This document shows, in pieces, positions 36,934-49,013 of a stretch of 64,000 bases of DNA (the first letter of the stretch is position 1; every line of letters begins with the position of its first letter). Under the pieces are notes generated by a model, which was given only the letters and a program-made list of their open reading frames with translations, searched no databases and was not told the origin of the DNA. This DNA comes from Symbiodinium sp. CCMP2592 (taxonomy: Eukaryota; Sar; Dinophyceae; Suessiales; Symbiodiniaceae): contig CAJNDT010000946.1 of the NCBI GenBank assembly GCA_905221615.1, positions 562,865-626,864 of the forward strand, written 5' to 3'. The translations under genes and the position numbers were made by a program.

Positions 36934-36961
36934 TATGTGTGTGTATGTGTGTGTGTGTGTC

Positions 36962-38030
36962 TCGGAAACTACCGTTCGAGTCGCCCAGAGCTTATAGAAG
37001 CCTAAATATTGACCTACATTTTTCCGTAGGGCCGTAGGGGTCCTCATTATGACCAATTTATAAAGGAGCCCAAAACTCTACTCTATTTATTAAGGCTCCT
37101 AAATTAGGACAGCGAGCTACAAAGTTCTTCCAGGAGAGTCCATCTGTTTCGTAATGTCGGGACCTTGATAATTACGTATACTATCCCTTCGGGTTTCTTT
37201 AAAGGGGTCTATAAGGGCTACTATAACGTTAATGCAGGGACCTTCATAACTGCTTTGGGGGTTCCTTTACGCACATATAGTAGAATATACACCAAAACCC
37301 TACTCTAATTAGTGTAATTATAAGCTCTTTTTCCTATTTGGATGCCGATCAGAGGCGCAAGACATGAGAGCAACAAGAATACTAGCCATGCATAACATAC
37401 CTGTGCAGCATACTTACGAATCCAGATAGATAGACCTATAGATACATATATGTATATGCATATACATATATGCAATAGAGATGAAAACCTCGGGTGGTAC
37501 ACAACTAAGATCGCGCTACTAGCATGGGGGTGGGGTGGGGCGAAGGACGAGGCCGTCCAGAGTGGTCCCGTTATGCCGATGTCACATGGCGAGGAGATGT
37601 GCTAGCCTCAGCTGGGACTTGGGGTTGAGATTTCAAGGTTCCGGGTGATTTTGATTTAAAGATTGTCTTGGCTTTAGACTGCAGGGTTTAAGTTTCAGGC
37701 TTCCAGGAAGTGTAGTGCGAAGAATCGCACCAAAGGTGAAAAGAAGTTGAACAGACAGCAGTGCGATTCACCGTCAGCCCGCTTGGGAGTAGTGCCGAGT
37801 AGTACCAACTGCCCGCAGTCAAGTGCACTGCAGTAGCAGTGGCAGCAGTGAGTAGACTAGCAGGACGAGTAGTGTGGTGAAGCGAGCTAGTTGCTGCAAA
37901 AACTTGCCGCCGATGACCAAAAATCAACGGGCAACCTGCTTGATGTTGAGTGTTACGGTGATGTCGATGGTTCTGATGACGGTAGAAGTGGTTTTAATGC
38001 GCACTGCAAAAGGAGAATGCGAACGCGATA
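36962..38030. other. right flank, no clear gene
   Basis: 37030-37320 contains pieces of the TTAATAATTA/GGGGTTCCTT hairpin family. 37915-38030 is open on + with an acidic reading (LLDVECYGDVDGSDDGRSG) that could be an exon, but other frames are also open. The remainder shows no pattern. Confidence 0.35.
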
Positions 38031-38037
38031 AGTGCTG

Positions 38038-38345
38038 GGTAGTAGTGGTTGTAGTAGTAGTAGTAGTAGCAGCAGCAGGAGTAGTAGCAGTAGTGGTAGT
38101 AGTAGTAGTAGTGGTAGTGGTAGTGGTAGTGGTAGTGGTAGTGGTAGCAGTGTTTAGTAGTGGTAGTAGTGGTAGTAGTGGCAGTTGTTGTTGTGGTAAT
38201 TGGTAAGTGGTAGTGATAGTGGTAGTGGTAGGTGGGGGTGGTGGTGGGTAGTAGTAGCAGCAGTTGTAGGACAGCCAGCATAGTAGCAGCAGCAATAGCA
38301 GTAAGTAGCAGCAGTAGAAGCGGCAGTAGCCATAGCAGCAGTACG
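38038..38345. repeat. GTA/GTGGTA trinucleotide-rich region
   Basis: Imperfect (GTAGTAGTGGTAGT)n and (GCAGCA)n runs. Poly-Val or poly-Thr frames here are artefacts. Confidence 0.9.
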
Positions 38346-38916
38346 TTTCTAATGAATATCATGAGTGTTACTCCATGTTGTAGCACCTCAAAAGGCCCTC
38401 ACCCTAAACTTGTCTACGAACTCACTCTCAGGCAGAAGCTGCTTCGTGTTGCAATGGCGGCCAGGGGCTTTGGTGTGAAATTCAGTCATCTTCCAAGCCT
38501 TTTAGTCAAGACCGTTTCATCTATTTAGCTGTCGAGCTTCGGTATATCCATCTGCATCATACCTGTGTAAGCGTGTGTGCATACAAGCAACAGAGAATAT
38601 GCGCTTCGAAAACTCGAGTCCAGTTCTTGCATTCCCGGATCTCAGCGGCGGTTCGAGTTCCAGTAATTCCGAGACTCGTACATGACAGGGAGGACAGAAG
38701 TACTCACATCGCAGCAGCAATTTTTTTGAAGCACGCTCGCACTGAAAAGACAATCCGTCGAGAACTGCAAGTTTGCAGATTTCGGATTGCCGGTTGTCAA
38801 TCAGGTTTTGTATTTACATACAGGATTCAGGGCTTAGGGCCTGGGCCCGATTGAGGGCTAGAGGAGGTCACACACAGAGCAAGATCAAACCACTATACAA
38901 ATAAACAAAAAATGTG

Positions 38917-38918
<2 letters not shown>
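38346..38918. other. possible short exon, otherwise nothing
   Basis: About 38393-38528 reads KGPHPKLVYELTLRQKLLRV and then FGVKFSHLPSLLVK before a stop. It is plausible but lacks family, start and splice support. Confidence 0.25.
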
Positions 38919-38958
<40 letters not shown>

Positions 38959-39141
38959 ATATATATATATTTATATTATATTATATTATATTATATTATA
39001 TTATATTATATTATATTATATTATATTATATTATATTATATTATATTATATTATATTATACTATATTATATTATATTATATTATATTATATTATATTATA
39101 TTATATTATATTATATTATATTATATTATATTATATTATAT
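38919..39141. repeat. (TA)n then (TTATA)n microsatellite
   Basis: About 50 bp of (TA)n, then roughly 34 copies of a perfect TTATA pentamer with one base change near 39061. Very uniform, so probably young or actively slipping. Confidence 0.95.
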
Positions 39142-39593
39142 ACACGCACATAAAGTCTGCGGACATATATGCCTCCTTGCTGCCTAACTACACACGTGAT
39201 TACCAGATCGAAAGCACATACCCGGTTGATTGCTTCCATGCATGACGTGCTGATGTAGTCCAACCATGCTGTTGGATGCATACTCATACATATATACTTG
39301 CAGACATCTAGACATGCATACCCACCTACCATTAGATATGTTTGTACATTCCGGGCCACCTACATCCTTCGGTGCATATCCACTTTTATACGCATATCGT
39401 ATCTACGCATGCCTCAAGCAGCGGTCCCTCCCAAGCCCAAACCCATAGCAGTAGGTTTTGGGCTTGGGTTTTGGGGTATAGGGACCCTAAGTGGAGGCGC
39501 TGGTGCCGCAGGCCCACTTTGGATCTCCCAGAGCCTAAGAGTGCTGTTGAACTCCTCAGCAAGCCGCTCAAACCCCAGGTTGTTTTGGAACTC
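39142..39593. other. no recognisable gene
   Basis: Open frames on + (39266-39612) have no recognised domain. Confidence 0.4.
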
Positions 39594-39630
39594 CTTAGGG
39601 TTTAGGGCTTAGGGTTTAGGGCTTAGGGAT
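39594..39630. repeat. TTTAGGG tract
   Basis: About four units of GGTTTAGGGCTTA type, 40 bp before the hairpin at 39666. Confidence 0.65.
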
Positions 39631-39665
39631 TCACGGCCCGCAGCCCTCAAGCCTTAAAGTAAAAG

Positions 39666-39750
39666 CCAGAAAGTTGGAATATGATTACCCTAAACCTTTT
39701 ATGGTAAATTATAAGGTATCTTACCCTGAAACCATATTCCAACTTTCTGG
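39666..39750. mobile_element. MITE-like hairpin, short CCAGAAAGTTGGAATAT type
   Basis: Arms CCAGAAAGTTGGAATAT and its inverse, 85 bp in all. Nearly the same length and centre (GGTAAATTATA) as the copy at 7610-7694, so recently dispersed. Confidence 0.75.
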
Positions 39751-39776
39751 AGTTCCCTTTATTATGTTAACTCCCA

Positions 39777-40040
39777 AAGCACAAACCCTCAGACTCCGGC
39801 CTTGAAAGCCCTAAACCCTTAGCCCTTACAAACCCTAAACCCTAAACCCTTATAAACCTAGCCTTAACCCGTATAAAACCGTATATAACCCTAAAGCCCG
39901 AAACCCTAAAACCCTAAACCCTTGACCCTTAACCCTTATAAACCCTTGACCCTAAACCCCTAAGCTCTTAGCCCTCAACCCTAAACGCGTAACCCTTATG
40001 AACCCTTTAAGCCTAAACCCCTAAACCCGTAGTCTTGAAC
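39777..40040. repeat. degenerate CCCTAAA-type tract
   Basis: AACCCTAAACCCTTATAAACC-type words over about 260 bp. The variant CCCTTATAAA gives a longer local period, so part is a secondary satellite derived from telomere-type units. Confidence 0.65.
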
Positions 40041-42210
40041 TTGCAGCTACTTGGGAAAAAGGAGTTCAAAATAAGATGGTAGGTTTTGCTCGACACCGTC
40101 CCGGGCACGGGGGAGACCAAGCCTGGCTCGCTGCTGCAGCTGGAGGACATTAGGGTGTAGGAAATAGGGTTTTAGGGTTTGGGGCGTTTAGGGTGTAGGA
40201 AATAGGGTTTGAGGGTTTAGGAAATAGAGTTTTAGGGTTATTTACCATGTATGCTATTATTATGGTTAGGTCGCCAAGACCATGATGAGGTGGTCTTTTG
40301 GGACCCAGTTATATAATCGTAGTATATGTGGACCCTCTGGGTTTTTTGACTTGACGATATCTTATTGTGTCACTCTCCATTGTGCGATCTTCGACTACGG
40401 AATATTATGGGATCTTCTGGTGCATTGTGGTTTGTTGTGGTATATCATAGCATGGTGAAAATCTCCTCAGGCTCAGCCAGGCTAAACGTTTAGGACTTCC
40501 GTCGGTCTCTCTTATGGGGCGGTTTACGAAGCTTAGGCTTAGGTAGATATAGCTGTGTTTGATGTTGGGAACTTGTAGTGTGTTCGGAAGTTTAGCAGCA
40601 GTATCCAACATTCCGTCAGGAAGGGAGGAATGCCCCAGGTTCGAGCCCAAGGGTTTGAGGTTTAGGCCCCTGTGTCTGTGTGAATGCGGTTTACACTGGT
40701 TGCTCTAGGCAGGAATCAAAAGCAACATCATAAAGAGTCCCAGATTAGAGCTTCCTAGTAGTCGTTGCTGGCCCTAAACCCTAAACCCTAGTAGTTGTTG
40801 TTTGCACGAACTCTCCTGCTGCATTCTGAAGGCATCAAACCTAAACCCCACAGGCCCGATACCAAGTAGCCCGACAAACCCTGAACACCTTAATGAGCCC
40901 TAAAGCCTAGACCGCTTGGGGTGGGGGTTATAAGTATTCTATAGGCACCTATAGAAGACCTGGCAAGGAACCCCAAACCCTAAACCCTTATGGAACCGTT
41001 AAAGAATCATACACTGTAGGTGCTTTGGACCCTTTGGGATAAAATCTAAACGCTAAGTCTCAAACCCCAAGCCCCCATAGAAACCCTAAAAATGGCCCCT
41101 TAGAGTAACCGTAAAAGCAGCCCTTTTTTGCAGGAGTCCTGACAGGTACTTTGGACCTGTTGAGGGAGAGTTTGCATAGCCTGGGTTCTTGTTATAATGG
41201 GTCTAATTGATGTCAAACTTGTAAAGAAACCATATTACTTACTATAAATTCCTATTATGGTAACTTAAAAATAAAATGCCGTTATAAGGACTGAACCCAG
41301 TAAAGCAAGCCCGCAGGCTCACTGGTTTGATGTCAAGGTCTTACCTGCAGGCTCATACCCTGCCCGTTTTTTCGGGTACCCACTCTTCTATACAACACCC
41401 TAAACCCTAAACCCTAACGGAACAGATCCTAACCCGAAAACCGCAAAAAGGGGTAGGGTATGAGCCCTCGAGGCAGGGTGTTAGGTTTGGGTTTGGGGGT
41501 TCAAGGTTTAGGGTTTAGGGCTTCTTAGGGTTTAGGGTTTAGGGCTTAGGGTTTAGGATTTAGGGTTTAGGGTTTGGGGGTTTAGGGCTTTCTGGCTTTA
41601 TGCAGAGTTTAAGGGTGTAGGGTGCAGGTTTCTGGCCTTCGCGGTTGTGGTTGTTGCAATAAATCAAGCTTGGCATAATGCGATTTTCGGAGAGGTTCTT
41701 CAGTAGATCAGACGTCAGGGTTCGTGTTTTTAACCCTGAAGGACCCTGAAAAAAGCCCAGTCGTAAAGAAAGGAGCCCTCGAAGGGAACCCTACGAGAGC
41801 CCTTCAAGGAAGCAGTAAAGGAACCTTTAAGATTCCTCTAGGGATTCTTGAAAGGATCTAAAGGGATCTTATACGGGTTCCGTAAAAGCAACCCCAAAAA
41901 GGAGGCATTACAGTAACCGGAACCCCGTCTACCGTAGGGGTCTTAACAACTACCTATACAATTTTGGGGGTTCCTCATTCTTCCTATAGTAGAATGGACC
42001 CCAAAACCCTATTCTAATTATTGAGGCCCCTATATGATAGTACCCTTATAGTAATCCTTATAGACCCCTTTCAAAGGAACCCTATTCTAACCATTAAGGC
42101 CCCTATATTGCAGGGTCCGAAACATGCGGCCACTTTCGATGACAGTGTACCCACGAAATGGCCTGGCCCTCGTCGATGCTACGGTTTAGGGGTTTGGGGT
42201 TTAGGCGGGC
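40041..42210. other. no gene; telomere-like tracts and hairpin pieces
   Basis: TTTAGGG or CCCTAAA patches at 40150-40240, 40770-40790, 40975-40990, 41396-41420 and 41478-41600. 41936-42035 is a TTAATAATTA/GGGGTTCC-type hairpin. No exon is supportable. Confidence 0.45.
41478..41600. repeat. TTTAGGG-type tract
   Basis: About twelve units of GGGTTTAGGG with GGGCTTAGG variants, + orientation. A CCCTAAACCC run in the opposite sense lies 60 bp upstream at 41396-41416. Confidence 0.7.
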
Positions 42211-42312
42211 TGATGACATAAATGCTCCATTAGCTTAATGACCCTAGACTATGGGAATTATGGTACCTTCCTTGTTCTAAGGAAATGCAGGACTTATATC
42301 ATCAACCGTACA
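42211..42312. mobile_element. MITE-like hairpin, family 'ATGCAGGA...TCATCAAC'
   Basis: GCTGATGACATAAATGCTCC on the left and ATGCAGGACTTATATCATCA on the right are imperfect inverses. The centre (CTATGGGAATTATGGTA) is shared with 47365-47455, 52896-52985 and 61373-61456. Confidence 0.55.
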
Positions 42313-42322
42313 TCGGGTATTA

Positions 42323-42490
42323 GCGTTTAGCCTTTTAGGGTTCGGGGTTGGGGTTTCGGGTGTTAGGGTTTAGAGTGCGGGGTTTCGATTTTCAGGGTTT
42401 AGGGTGTCGGATTCTCGGGTTTAGGGCCTGTACGGTTTTAAGTAAACCCTAAACCCTAAACCCTTATAGGTACATTTATTTCTTAGGGTT
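42323..42490. repeat. telomere-like tracts in both orientations
   Basis: GGGTTTAGGG-like units to about 42425, then AAACCCTAAACCCTAAACC at 42445-42463, then TTAGGGTTTAGGG at 42484-42496. Orientation changes twice within 170 bp. Confidence 0.65.
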
Positions 42491-42874
42491 TAGGGTGTGG
42501 GGGGGTTTAAGGTCTGGGGCCGATCGGAGGTTTTACTAGAGGGCTCAGAATGTAAATTTGTCGACTTTCGATGCACCCATCTCTGCAGGGCTTTGCAAGG
42601 TTTTGTGAGGTGTTAATGGTGTTGAAAGTGCTTATATCTCAGCATCAGGGTCCAGTTTAGGGTCCCCAAATAATACGGCAAGATTACAACAAAGGACCTT
42701 AGAAGCGTGATTTCGAGAACTACCCACGTAAGTTGGTCCAAAACGATGGTATACGACATTAAGGTGATTCCCCCTTAAACCCTAAACCGAACATTTTTGA
42801 AGATACTCGAGGCAAACCCTGCAGTCCCACCTTCTGCTGCCAGCAGTCCCTCGGTAGCCGTACTAGCAGTCATA

Positions 42875-42990
42875 TCCCAAAGGGTCTCAAGTACCTGTAT
42901 AGTAGACTGTGTCTATACTAGGAATTGGGAGTTACCTTTCTGATGTGGGGACGTAATTATCCCTCGTAACAGTACCTTGGACCCTTTTGG
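42875..42990. mobile_element. MITE-like hairpin, family 'CCCAAAGGGTCC'
   Basis: CCCAAAGGGTCTCAAGTACC pairs with GTACCTTGGACCCTTTTGG. The centre resembles those of 4614-4722 and 5241-5329 (GGGGACG..ATCCC, AACAGTACC). Confidence 0.6.
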
Positions 42991-43546
42991 TATGTTCCGT
43001 CTCGTGCAGCCTGCATTTCCCGGGCTGCTCCTGCAGTCTTAATATAGGGGCCTTAATAATTAGAGTAGGGTTTAGGGGCCCAGGAACTCCGAAAATAGTA
43101 CAGGTAGTTGTAGGAAACTGTATTGTTTTCCTGCGGTCCTGTTTGGCTGCATCTCCTGCTGTCCTCATGGACTAAGGCAGTAAGTACAGGTTCCCTTCCC
43201 CGAGCCCTTTACGCGACCTCTTCAGGATACCCTGCAACTGTACTCTAATTAGTTATTTCCAAGCGAAATGCCTGCCCAAGCGAAATCGAGGATTGGAGCG
43301 GGGGGGAGGGACACTCAGTTCAGATATACGGAAGACTTTCATCCACAGACGCACCCCGCTACTCGCGAAAATCGTGTAAAGATAGGTAGCAGCGCAGACC
43401 ATCACCAAATCTGCTCGGCCCCGTGCACTGACAAGGCACAGCGATACCAAGAGGCCTCCGCAGTGGGCTTTGGGGTGGGCTGTTCTGTGTGTTCGGTTCA
43501 AGCTTCAATGGTCCGGAGCTGAAGATCCTCGATGTTTAGGATAGTT

Positions 43547-43663
43547 TACAGTAGAAGCCAGAAAGTTGGAACATGGCTTTAGGAGGATTAGTGCTAGGAT
43601 CCCTTATGCTTTACCTTAAGGGCATGAGGAGAATGATGTTCCAACTGTCTGGCTTCTACTGTA
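43547..43663. mobile_element. MITE-like hairpin, family 'GCCAGAAAGTTGGAACAT'
   Basis: TACAGTAGAAGCCAGAAAGT on the left, with its inverse on the right (one mismatch, CTGTCT for CTTTCT). The centre (GATTAGTGCTAGGATCCC) is almost the same as in 2684-2800, so both copies derive from the same source. Confidence 0.8.
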
Positions 43664-44145
43664 GAGTTAAGGACCGAATTCGTGTTTATGGAGTCTTAGG
43701 TTCTTGTCTGGCGAGATTTCAAACAGCCGGCTTGTCCTGATCTGAAACTGGCTTCAAATTTCAAGCATTCAGGTTCGGGAGTGGGAAGAGGGTAGCGTAA
43801 ACCCTGAACCCCTAAACCCTAGGCCCTAAACCCTAAACCGGGTGGTGCCCTGACTGTTTGATCCAAGTGGGCCCCTCATGACAAAGAGGGATGTGCAGGC
43901 ATCGTTGAAGGAACTTTCCGCCTGGGAGACTGCCCGGAGTAACTAAGGTACCTAAAAAAGTCAATGTACCATACTTTTGGGACATATCGTAAACCCTGAA
44001 CCCTAAACCCCTAAACTCCCTATCTTAGAGGTGCATTGGCTACTCTAAGTGGATCTAGGGCCTTTGACACCTACCGCTCGACCCTGAAACACCAAGTCTC
44101 AAATTTCCTCAAAGCATCTTAAAGCGCAAGCCTGAGTTTCAGTGC
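43664..44145. other. no gene
   Basis: A CCCTAAA patch at 43796-43842 and nothing else that I can support. Confidence 0.45.
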
Positions 44146-45500
44146 ATGCATGCAGGCTGCAGGTGTGCAAGTAAGCACGCACGCATGTATGTATTTGTGT
44201 ATGTATGTGTGTACATATGTATGTATGTATGTACGTATGTATGCCTCTGTGTATGCCTGTATGCAGGCATGCAACCTTACAAGTATGTGGGTGTTGAATT
44301 TATGACTGTACCTATGATCTCCATTGTAGTTCTTTTTTTGGTTAGCTAGTTTTATGGCTAGGATCCTATAATAATTAGAGTTTTTGGTTAACCATCAAAA
44401 GGAACTACAATGGAGACCACAGGTATGTTGGAATGTACGAGTGCCTGCATCGATGTATGTGTGCGCGTATGTATACAGACATGCCGCATGTATGGTTCGC
44501 TGAATATGCGTCGGAATGTGTCAATGCATAATTCATTGATCTATGTATGCATGTCTTGTTATATGGTTGCATGTATGTTTGAAGGCATGAATGTATGTAT
44601 GAGTGTATGCAGGATTGTTGCCATAATATGCTGAAAATGAAATGCATACGTTGATGCATGTATGTGCGTGTGTGTTTGTGTGTCTGTACGAATGTATGTC
44701 TGAATCTACAATTGGGTGTATGTACGTATACGCATGTGTCTATGTATGTACGAATGTGCGTGCATGTATGTGCGCACATGCCGATGTGTGTGTGTGTGTG
44801 TGTGACTGTGTGTGTGTGTGTGTGTAAGTGGTGTGTGTGCCCGACTCCGTTTTGCAAGAACTTAGGTTCACACTTTTATCAGTATGCATAGGGTCAGCGA
44901 GCATTTCAGGATTGCTTTGCCTAACAAAGACTGTCCAGATATGTTGTGATACGAAGAAGGGACACCTTCTTCACGTACCGGCGAAAGGCCGCCCCAAAAT
45001 GTCCTTAAAGTTGTTGACGCTGCATTGGCCTGAAAGATGAGCAAGTGTAAGGATGACTGGTCTGTGTGTCTGTATATGCATGTGCTTGTTTGTCTCTGTG
45101 TGGGCATTTTGGTGTACGTATGTATGTATACATGCATGCATGCGTGAATGTTTGTTTGCAATGAATAATATGTAGGGTAATTATGTAAGAAAGCAACTGT
45201 GAGTAAGCAAGTATGTAGGTGTCGTGCATGTATGTGTGTCTACGTATATGTATGTGTATATGTATATGTACATGTATATGCATATGCATATGCATGCGTA
45301 TGTGTATGTGTATATGTGTATATGTATATATGTGTATATGTACATGTACATGCATATAATAACCAACCAATAGACATGAAAGCATGCCTGCTCATCCTTT
45401 GCATACGTATGTAAGTCTGTAAGTAAGTAAGTATAGAAAAAGCATGTAAATATTATAGGTATGTAATGTAAGTATGCATGCATTTATGCTGTATTCATTT
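44146..45500. repeat. TGTATGTA-rich satellite-like DNA
   Basis: TGTATGTATG, GCATGTATG and GTGTGTATG words dominate on +, with (TG)n at about 44783-44826. All long open frames here are Cys/Val/Tyr- or His/Thr-rich artefacts. A non-repetitive island lies at 44840-45040. Confidence 0.8.
44320..44417. mobile_element. MITE-like hairpin, CTCCATTGTAGTTC type
   Basis: CTCCATTGTAGTTCTTTTTT and AAAAGGAACTACAATGGAG are inverse ends inside the TGTATGTA-rich region. Related to the 77-bp hairpin at 4760-4836 (CCATAGTAGTTCCTTTTTGG). Confidence 0.7.
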
Positions 45501-45639
45501 GTGCAAGTTTGTATTTGCCGGCTAGTTGCAACCATACCTACATGTTTGACAAGGATAAGTTGGCATGTGAGCAGGAAGAAGCATAGATAATATGGCTGCC
45601 CAATTATTGGACGGGCACATCATATGATTCACAGATAGT

Positions 45640-45850
45640 TATTCAAAAACTAGATAGATATAGATGATTCGACAGATATGCAGACAGGCAGACATTCGAA
45701 CAGACACAGATACATAAGTGTATCGACAGACAACGGCGGATACAGAGGTAGTTAGACTGATAGGTAGGTGGGTAGATAGGTTGGATAGCTAGGTAGATGG
45801 GTGGGTCGATGGATGGAGGAACATGTAGGTAGGCAGGCAGCTGGACAGAC
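45640..45850. repeat. GATA/GGTAG-rich simple sequence
   Basis: AGATAGATA, GACAGACA and TAGGTAGGTGGGTAG words. Confidence 0.8.
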
Positions 45851-45962
45851 ACACCAAAAAATGCATAGAGGACCTGTGTGTACACCCCTGCACCTCGTTG
45901 TAGCTACATGCAGCTGGATATTTCCACTACATGTTCCATGCTTTGCATGTGCCAAGAATTAG

Positions 45963-46255
45963 CACCTTGCGAAACGGGGCCCTCGTGCCGTCTGCAAGAA
46001 ACAGTCCAACCGCAGTTTGCTGCACAGGGCCGTCCTGAAAGCCGCCACATGGGTGAAGGAAGCGCTTCAGAAGATTGACTCGCAGCCCAAGGTGATCAAG
46101 ACTCTTTGCAGCTTTGGCCAGCCACACTCGCTAAGCCCCCGAACTCACGAATCCGTATTCAGCTCGGTAAATACCTTTTGTGCTTGACTTTGGGCAATCC
46201 CAAGACCCAGCGTGCTTTTGTCATTCAGAACGAAGCTCGCGCTGCTTGTTGTATA
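45963..46255 (+). CDS. likely exon(s) of an unknown gene
   Basis: From an AG at 45961-45962 the frame reads HLAKRGPRAVCKKQSNRSL, LHRAVLKAATWVKEALQKID and SQPKVIKTLCSFGQ up to a good donor (TCG|GTAAAT) at 46167/46168. A second stretch (about 46190-46255) reads NPKTQRAFVIQNEARAACC before a stop. The amphipathic, Lys/Ala/Leu-rich sequence is clearly more protein-like than the surroundings. I do not recognise a family. It may be a host gene fragment or part of another element. Confidence 0.45.
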
Positions 46256-47613
46256 TAAATCTGAAATCCCTGGAAGCAGTTAGCCGGTTGCATGTCAACA
46301 AGAAGCCCTTCTTGAGTGCTCCCGGCCCACCCGAAACATTAAACCATCCGAAACCCTAACCCCCCCAAACCCTCCCCTTCACCCCCCAACCCTAAATCCC
46401 GGCTGGACTGAGGAAGTGGTTTCGTCTCGAGGATGCATCTGACCGGCAGGTGAATCGGGAGGGGCCTAGATTTTTGCAACTGGGTTCCTGTTTGAGGGTC
46501 CCTGTTTACAAGTCCTCCTATAAAGAGATGCAAAAAGGGGTTTGGAGTATATCAAACTCTAGCTGTAGTTTTTGTAAGGAATCGTGCGGGGCAGTTTCGG
46601 CTTCTACGTTCGGGCCTAAGGTTAGTTGTTCACGGGTCCGGGCATCTGGTGTAAAAGACTTAGGACGTACGGATAAGTGGTTCTTGTTTCTGGGCTACAG
46701 CTTTGCAGCGGCATTCTCTGAATGATCGCTGTGGATGCACCAACTCAACCCCGTAATAAGCAAGATCCGGGCCTGTACACTTGAATTCGGGATGGGGCTT
46801 AGCACTCAAGTCAAGGTTTTGTTCATATACGAACTCTACAGTTTATGGGTCAAGGGTTCAGAATGGGGTCAAACAGCTACGATTCCGGGTGGAGGGGTCA
46901 CGGCCCTGTTGTTGCACTAAACCCTAAACTAAACCCAGAACCCTGAGCCCTCAACCCGAAGTGCTAACTCGCGTTCCTGGGACGGGGCAACTCGGACGTT
47001 TGGGTGATCCTTCCATATTCTGATGTTTCGCTTATGCCAGAAAAAACATGACTTTCCTGTACATGTACAAGGGTCAGGAGTCGTTGCAGTAGGGCTTGAC
47101 GTTTCAAGCGGGACCAGAAATGTCATTTAGTATGAGTCTGGTTTGAGTTTGTCATACTTCTGACCCAGAGTCTTGCAAGGTGGAGTCCTGGTTGATTCTA
47201 CAATTCAACCCCGGGCCTAAATCAAAAGCAGCCATGCAGCCAACCCAAGAAACACGAATACTATGGGGGGCTGCGGAATCGTCAATACTGCACGCCTTAC
47301 AAGTACGGGCTCCGTTATATAGCAATACTATCCAGTACCTGTACTACCTCACATCCCTACTGTTGATGCATGAGCTTAATGGTTCCAGACCATGGGAATT
47401 ACAGTATATTCCTGTTTCTGGGTCATGCAGGATTTATGTAATCGACCGTAGTCTATTATTACCTTAAACCCTAATGCAGCTCTGCAGGTCGAGCGACGGA
47501 CTCGTGAGGCAGGAACCAGCTCCAGTTTCTGGTCGTACACACACATATATATATATATATATATACATACTTACATACATGCACTATAACATCCATATAC
47601 ACACTATAGTATG

Positions 47614-47644
<31 letters not shown>

Positions 47645-47680
47645 GCTGGCGGTGGATCATGGGAGGGGGTGACCATATAT

Positions 47681-47714
<34 letters not shown>

Positions 47715-47730
47715 CACTATAAATATGAAT
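46256..47730. other. no gene; microsatellites near the end
   Basis: 46320-46400 is C-rich CCCTAAA-like DNA. 47365-47455 is a diverged member of the ATGCAGGA hairpin family. (TA)n runs occur at 47545-47565, 47615-47640 and 47684-47712. No exon is supportable. Confidence 0.45.
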
Positions 47731-47745
47731 ATGTGTGTGTGTGGG

Positions 47746-47974
47746 TCCACCCCTGTTTCGAAGGGTAGGCAAATCTGAGTCGAATGAGCAGGGGGCCCGG
47801 AGAGCCCGAGTGAGGTCCGGGCCAACGAAGACCCTCACTCGGTGCTCGTGTAAACGTACCTGCAAATCAGTAACCCTAGAGCGCTTCAGATCACAGGTTC
47901 TGACTTCTCCTGACAGACCTTCCCTGACAGTATGCACCGACAGATCAGACCTGCGACACGATGTGTCAAGTGTG
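47746..47974 (+). repeat. left terminal repeat of short element
   Basis: The first ~48 bp equal those of the giant element's repeat, the middle differs, and the end CTGCGACACGATGTGTCAAGTG is nearly the same. The interleaved helices are preserved with different bases. A frame reading DLRHDVSSVLHNGIPYGRR crosses its inner end, as it does in the giant element. Confidence 0.92.
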
Positions 47975-48792
47975 CTTCACAACGGCATTCCCTATGGGCG
48001 CCGTGTCTCCCAGAGGTAGCTCTGGCGCTGACTTTCCCGATTGACTGTATAAGCATTGGATGACTTTCCCTGATTCTATATCCGTGCTTGCAAGCTGACT
48101 TTCTCAGTGAGTCTTTCCCAAATGCCTTTGCCGAAACCTGAATGCTGACTTTCCCACTGATTTTCTATGATCTGATTGACTTTCCCGAACCTGACTTCAC
48201 CGCTGACTTGTCGCAGGTCTTCGGCTGCAAGTTGAGTACATGAGCTGTACTTTTGGTAGTTGCTGATCAATTTGCCACGCGCTTTCAGTCATCTGCTTTG
48301 CAATGAGCCTGGAGACCCGTAACCTAGAGTGATGGTTTGTATGCTTTCAGTCATCTGTCTTGCGATGCGCTGTACATGCGATAAACTTTGCAGGGGCAGT
48401 GCAAGTGAGTGCGTGTCGTCGTGCAAGTATTGTGCAAGTGTCAGTTTAGCAAACGTTTTTCTTCTGTGGTGAATGCGTGCATGCCTACATGCGTTCGGAG
48501 TGCGCATCTCGCTGCTTTACTGCATTGCAAGTGTCGTGCTGGTGGAGCGAGCTGTGGTTTCTGGTGGCCCGGTGGAGCATTGGAGCTGCTGGTGGTGGAG
48601 CTTTGGTTCCTGGTGGTCTGGTGGCGATCTGGACAAGTGAGTGCGCATTGTCATGCAAGTGCTGGGCAAGTGATTGCATTGTCATGCATGTGTTATGTTC
48701 GTGAGTGCTTCCTGTCAGTAAGTTCGAAAGAGCATGTGTATGTCAACCGGTGTTTCGAACGGATGCAGTGAGCCCGGGAGGGCTTGTGTGTG

Positions 48793-49013
48793 TCCACCCC
48801 TGTTTCGAAGGGTAGGCAAATCTGAGTCGAATGAGCAGGGGGCCCGGAGAGCCCGAGTGAGGTCCGGGCCAACGAAGACCCTCACTCGGTGCTCGTGTAA
48901 ACGTACCTGCAAATCAGTAACCCTAGAGCGCTTCAGATCACAGGTTCTGACTTCTCCTGACAGACTTTCCCTGACAGTATGCACCGACAGATCAGACCTG
49001 CGACACGATGTGT

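Noticed and set aside
39777..40040. True telomere or chromosome end
   Set aside because: Units are degenerate, short and embedded in other sequence on both sides.
44405..45483. Several Cys/Val- or His/Thr-rich frames on both strands
   Set aside because: Caused by TGTATGTA-type simple sequence.
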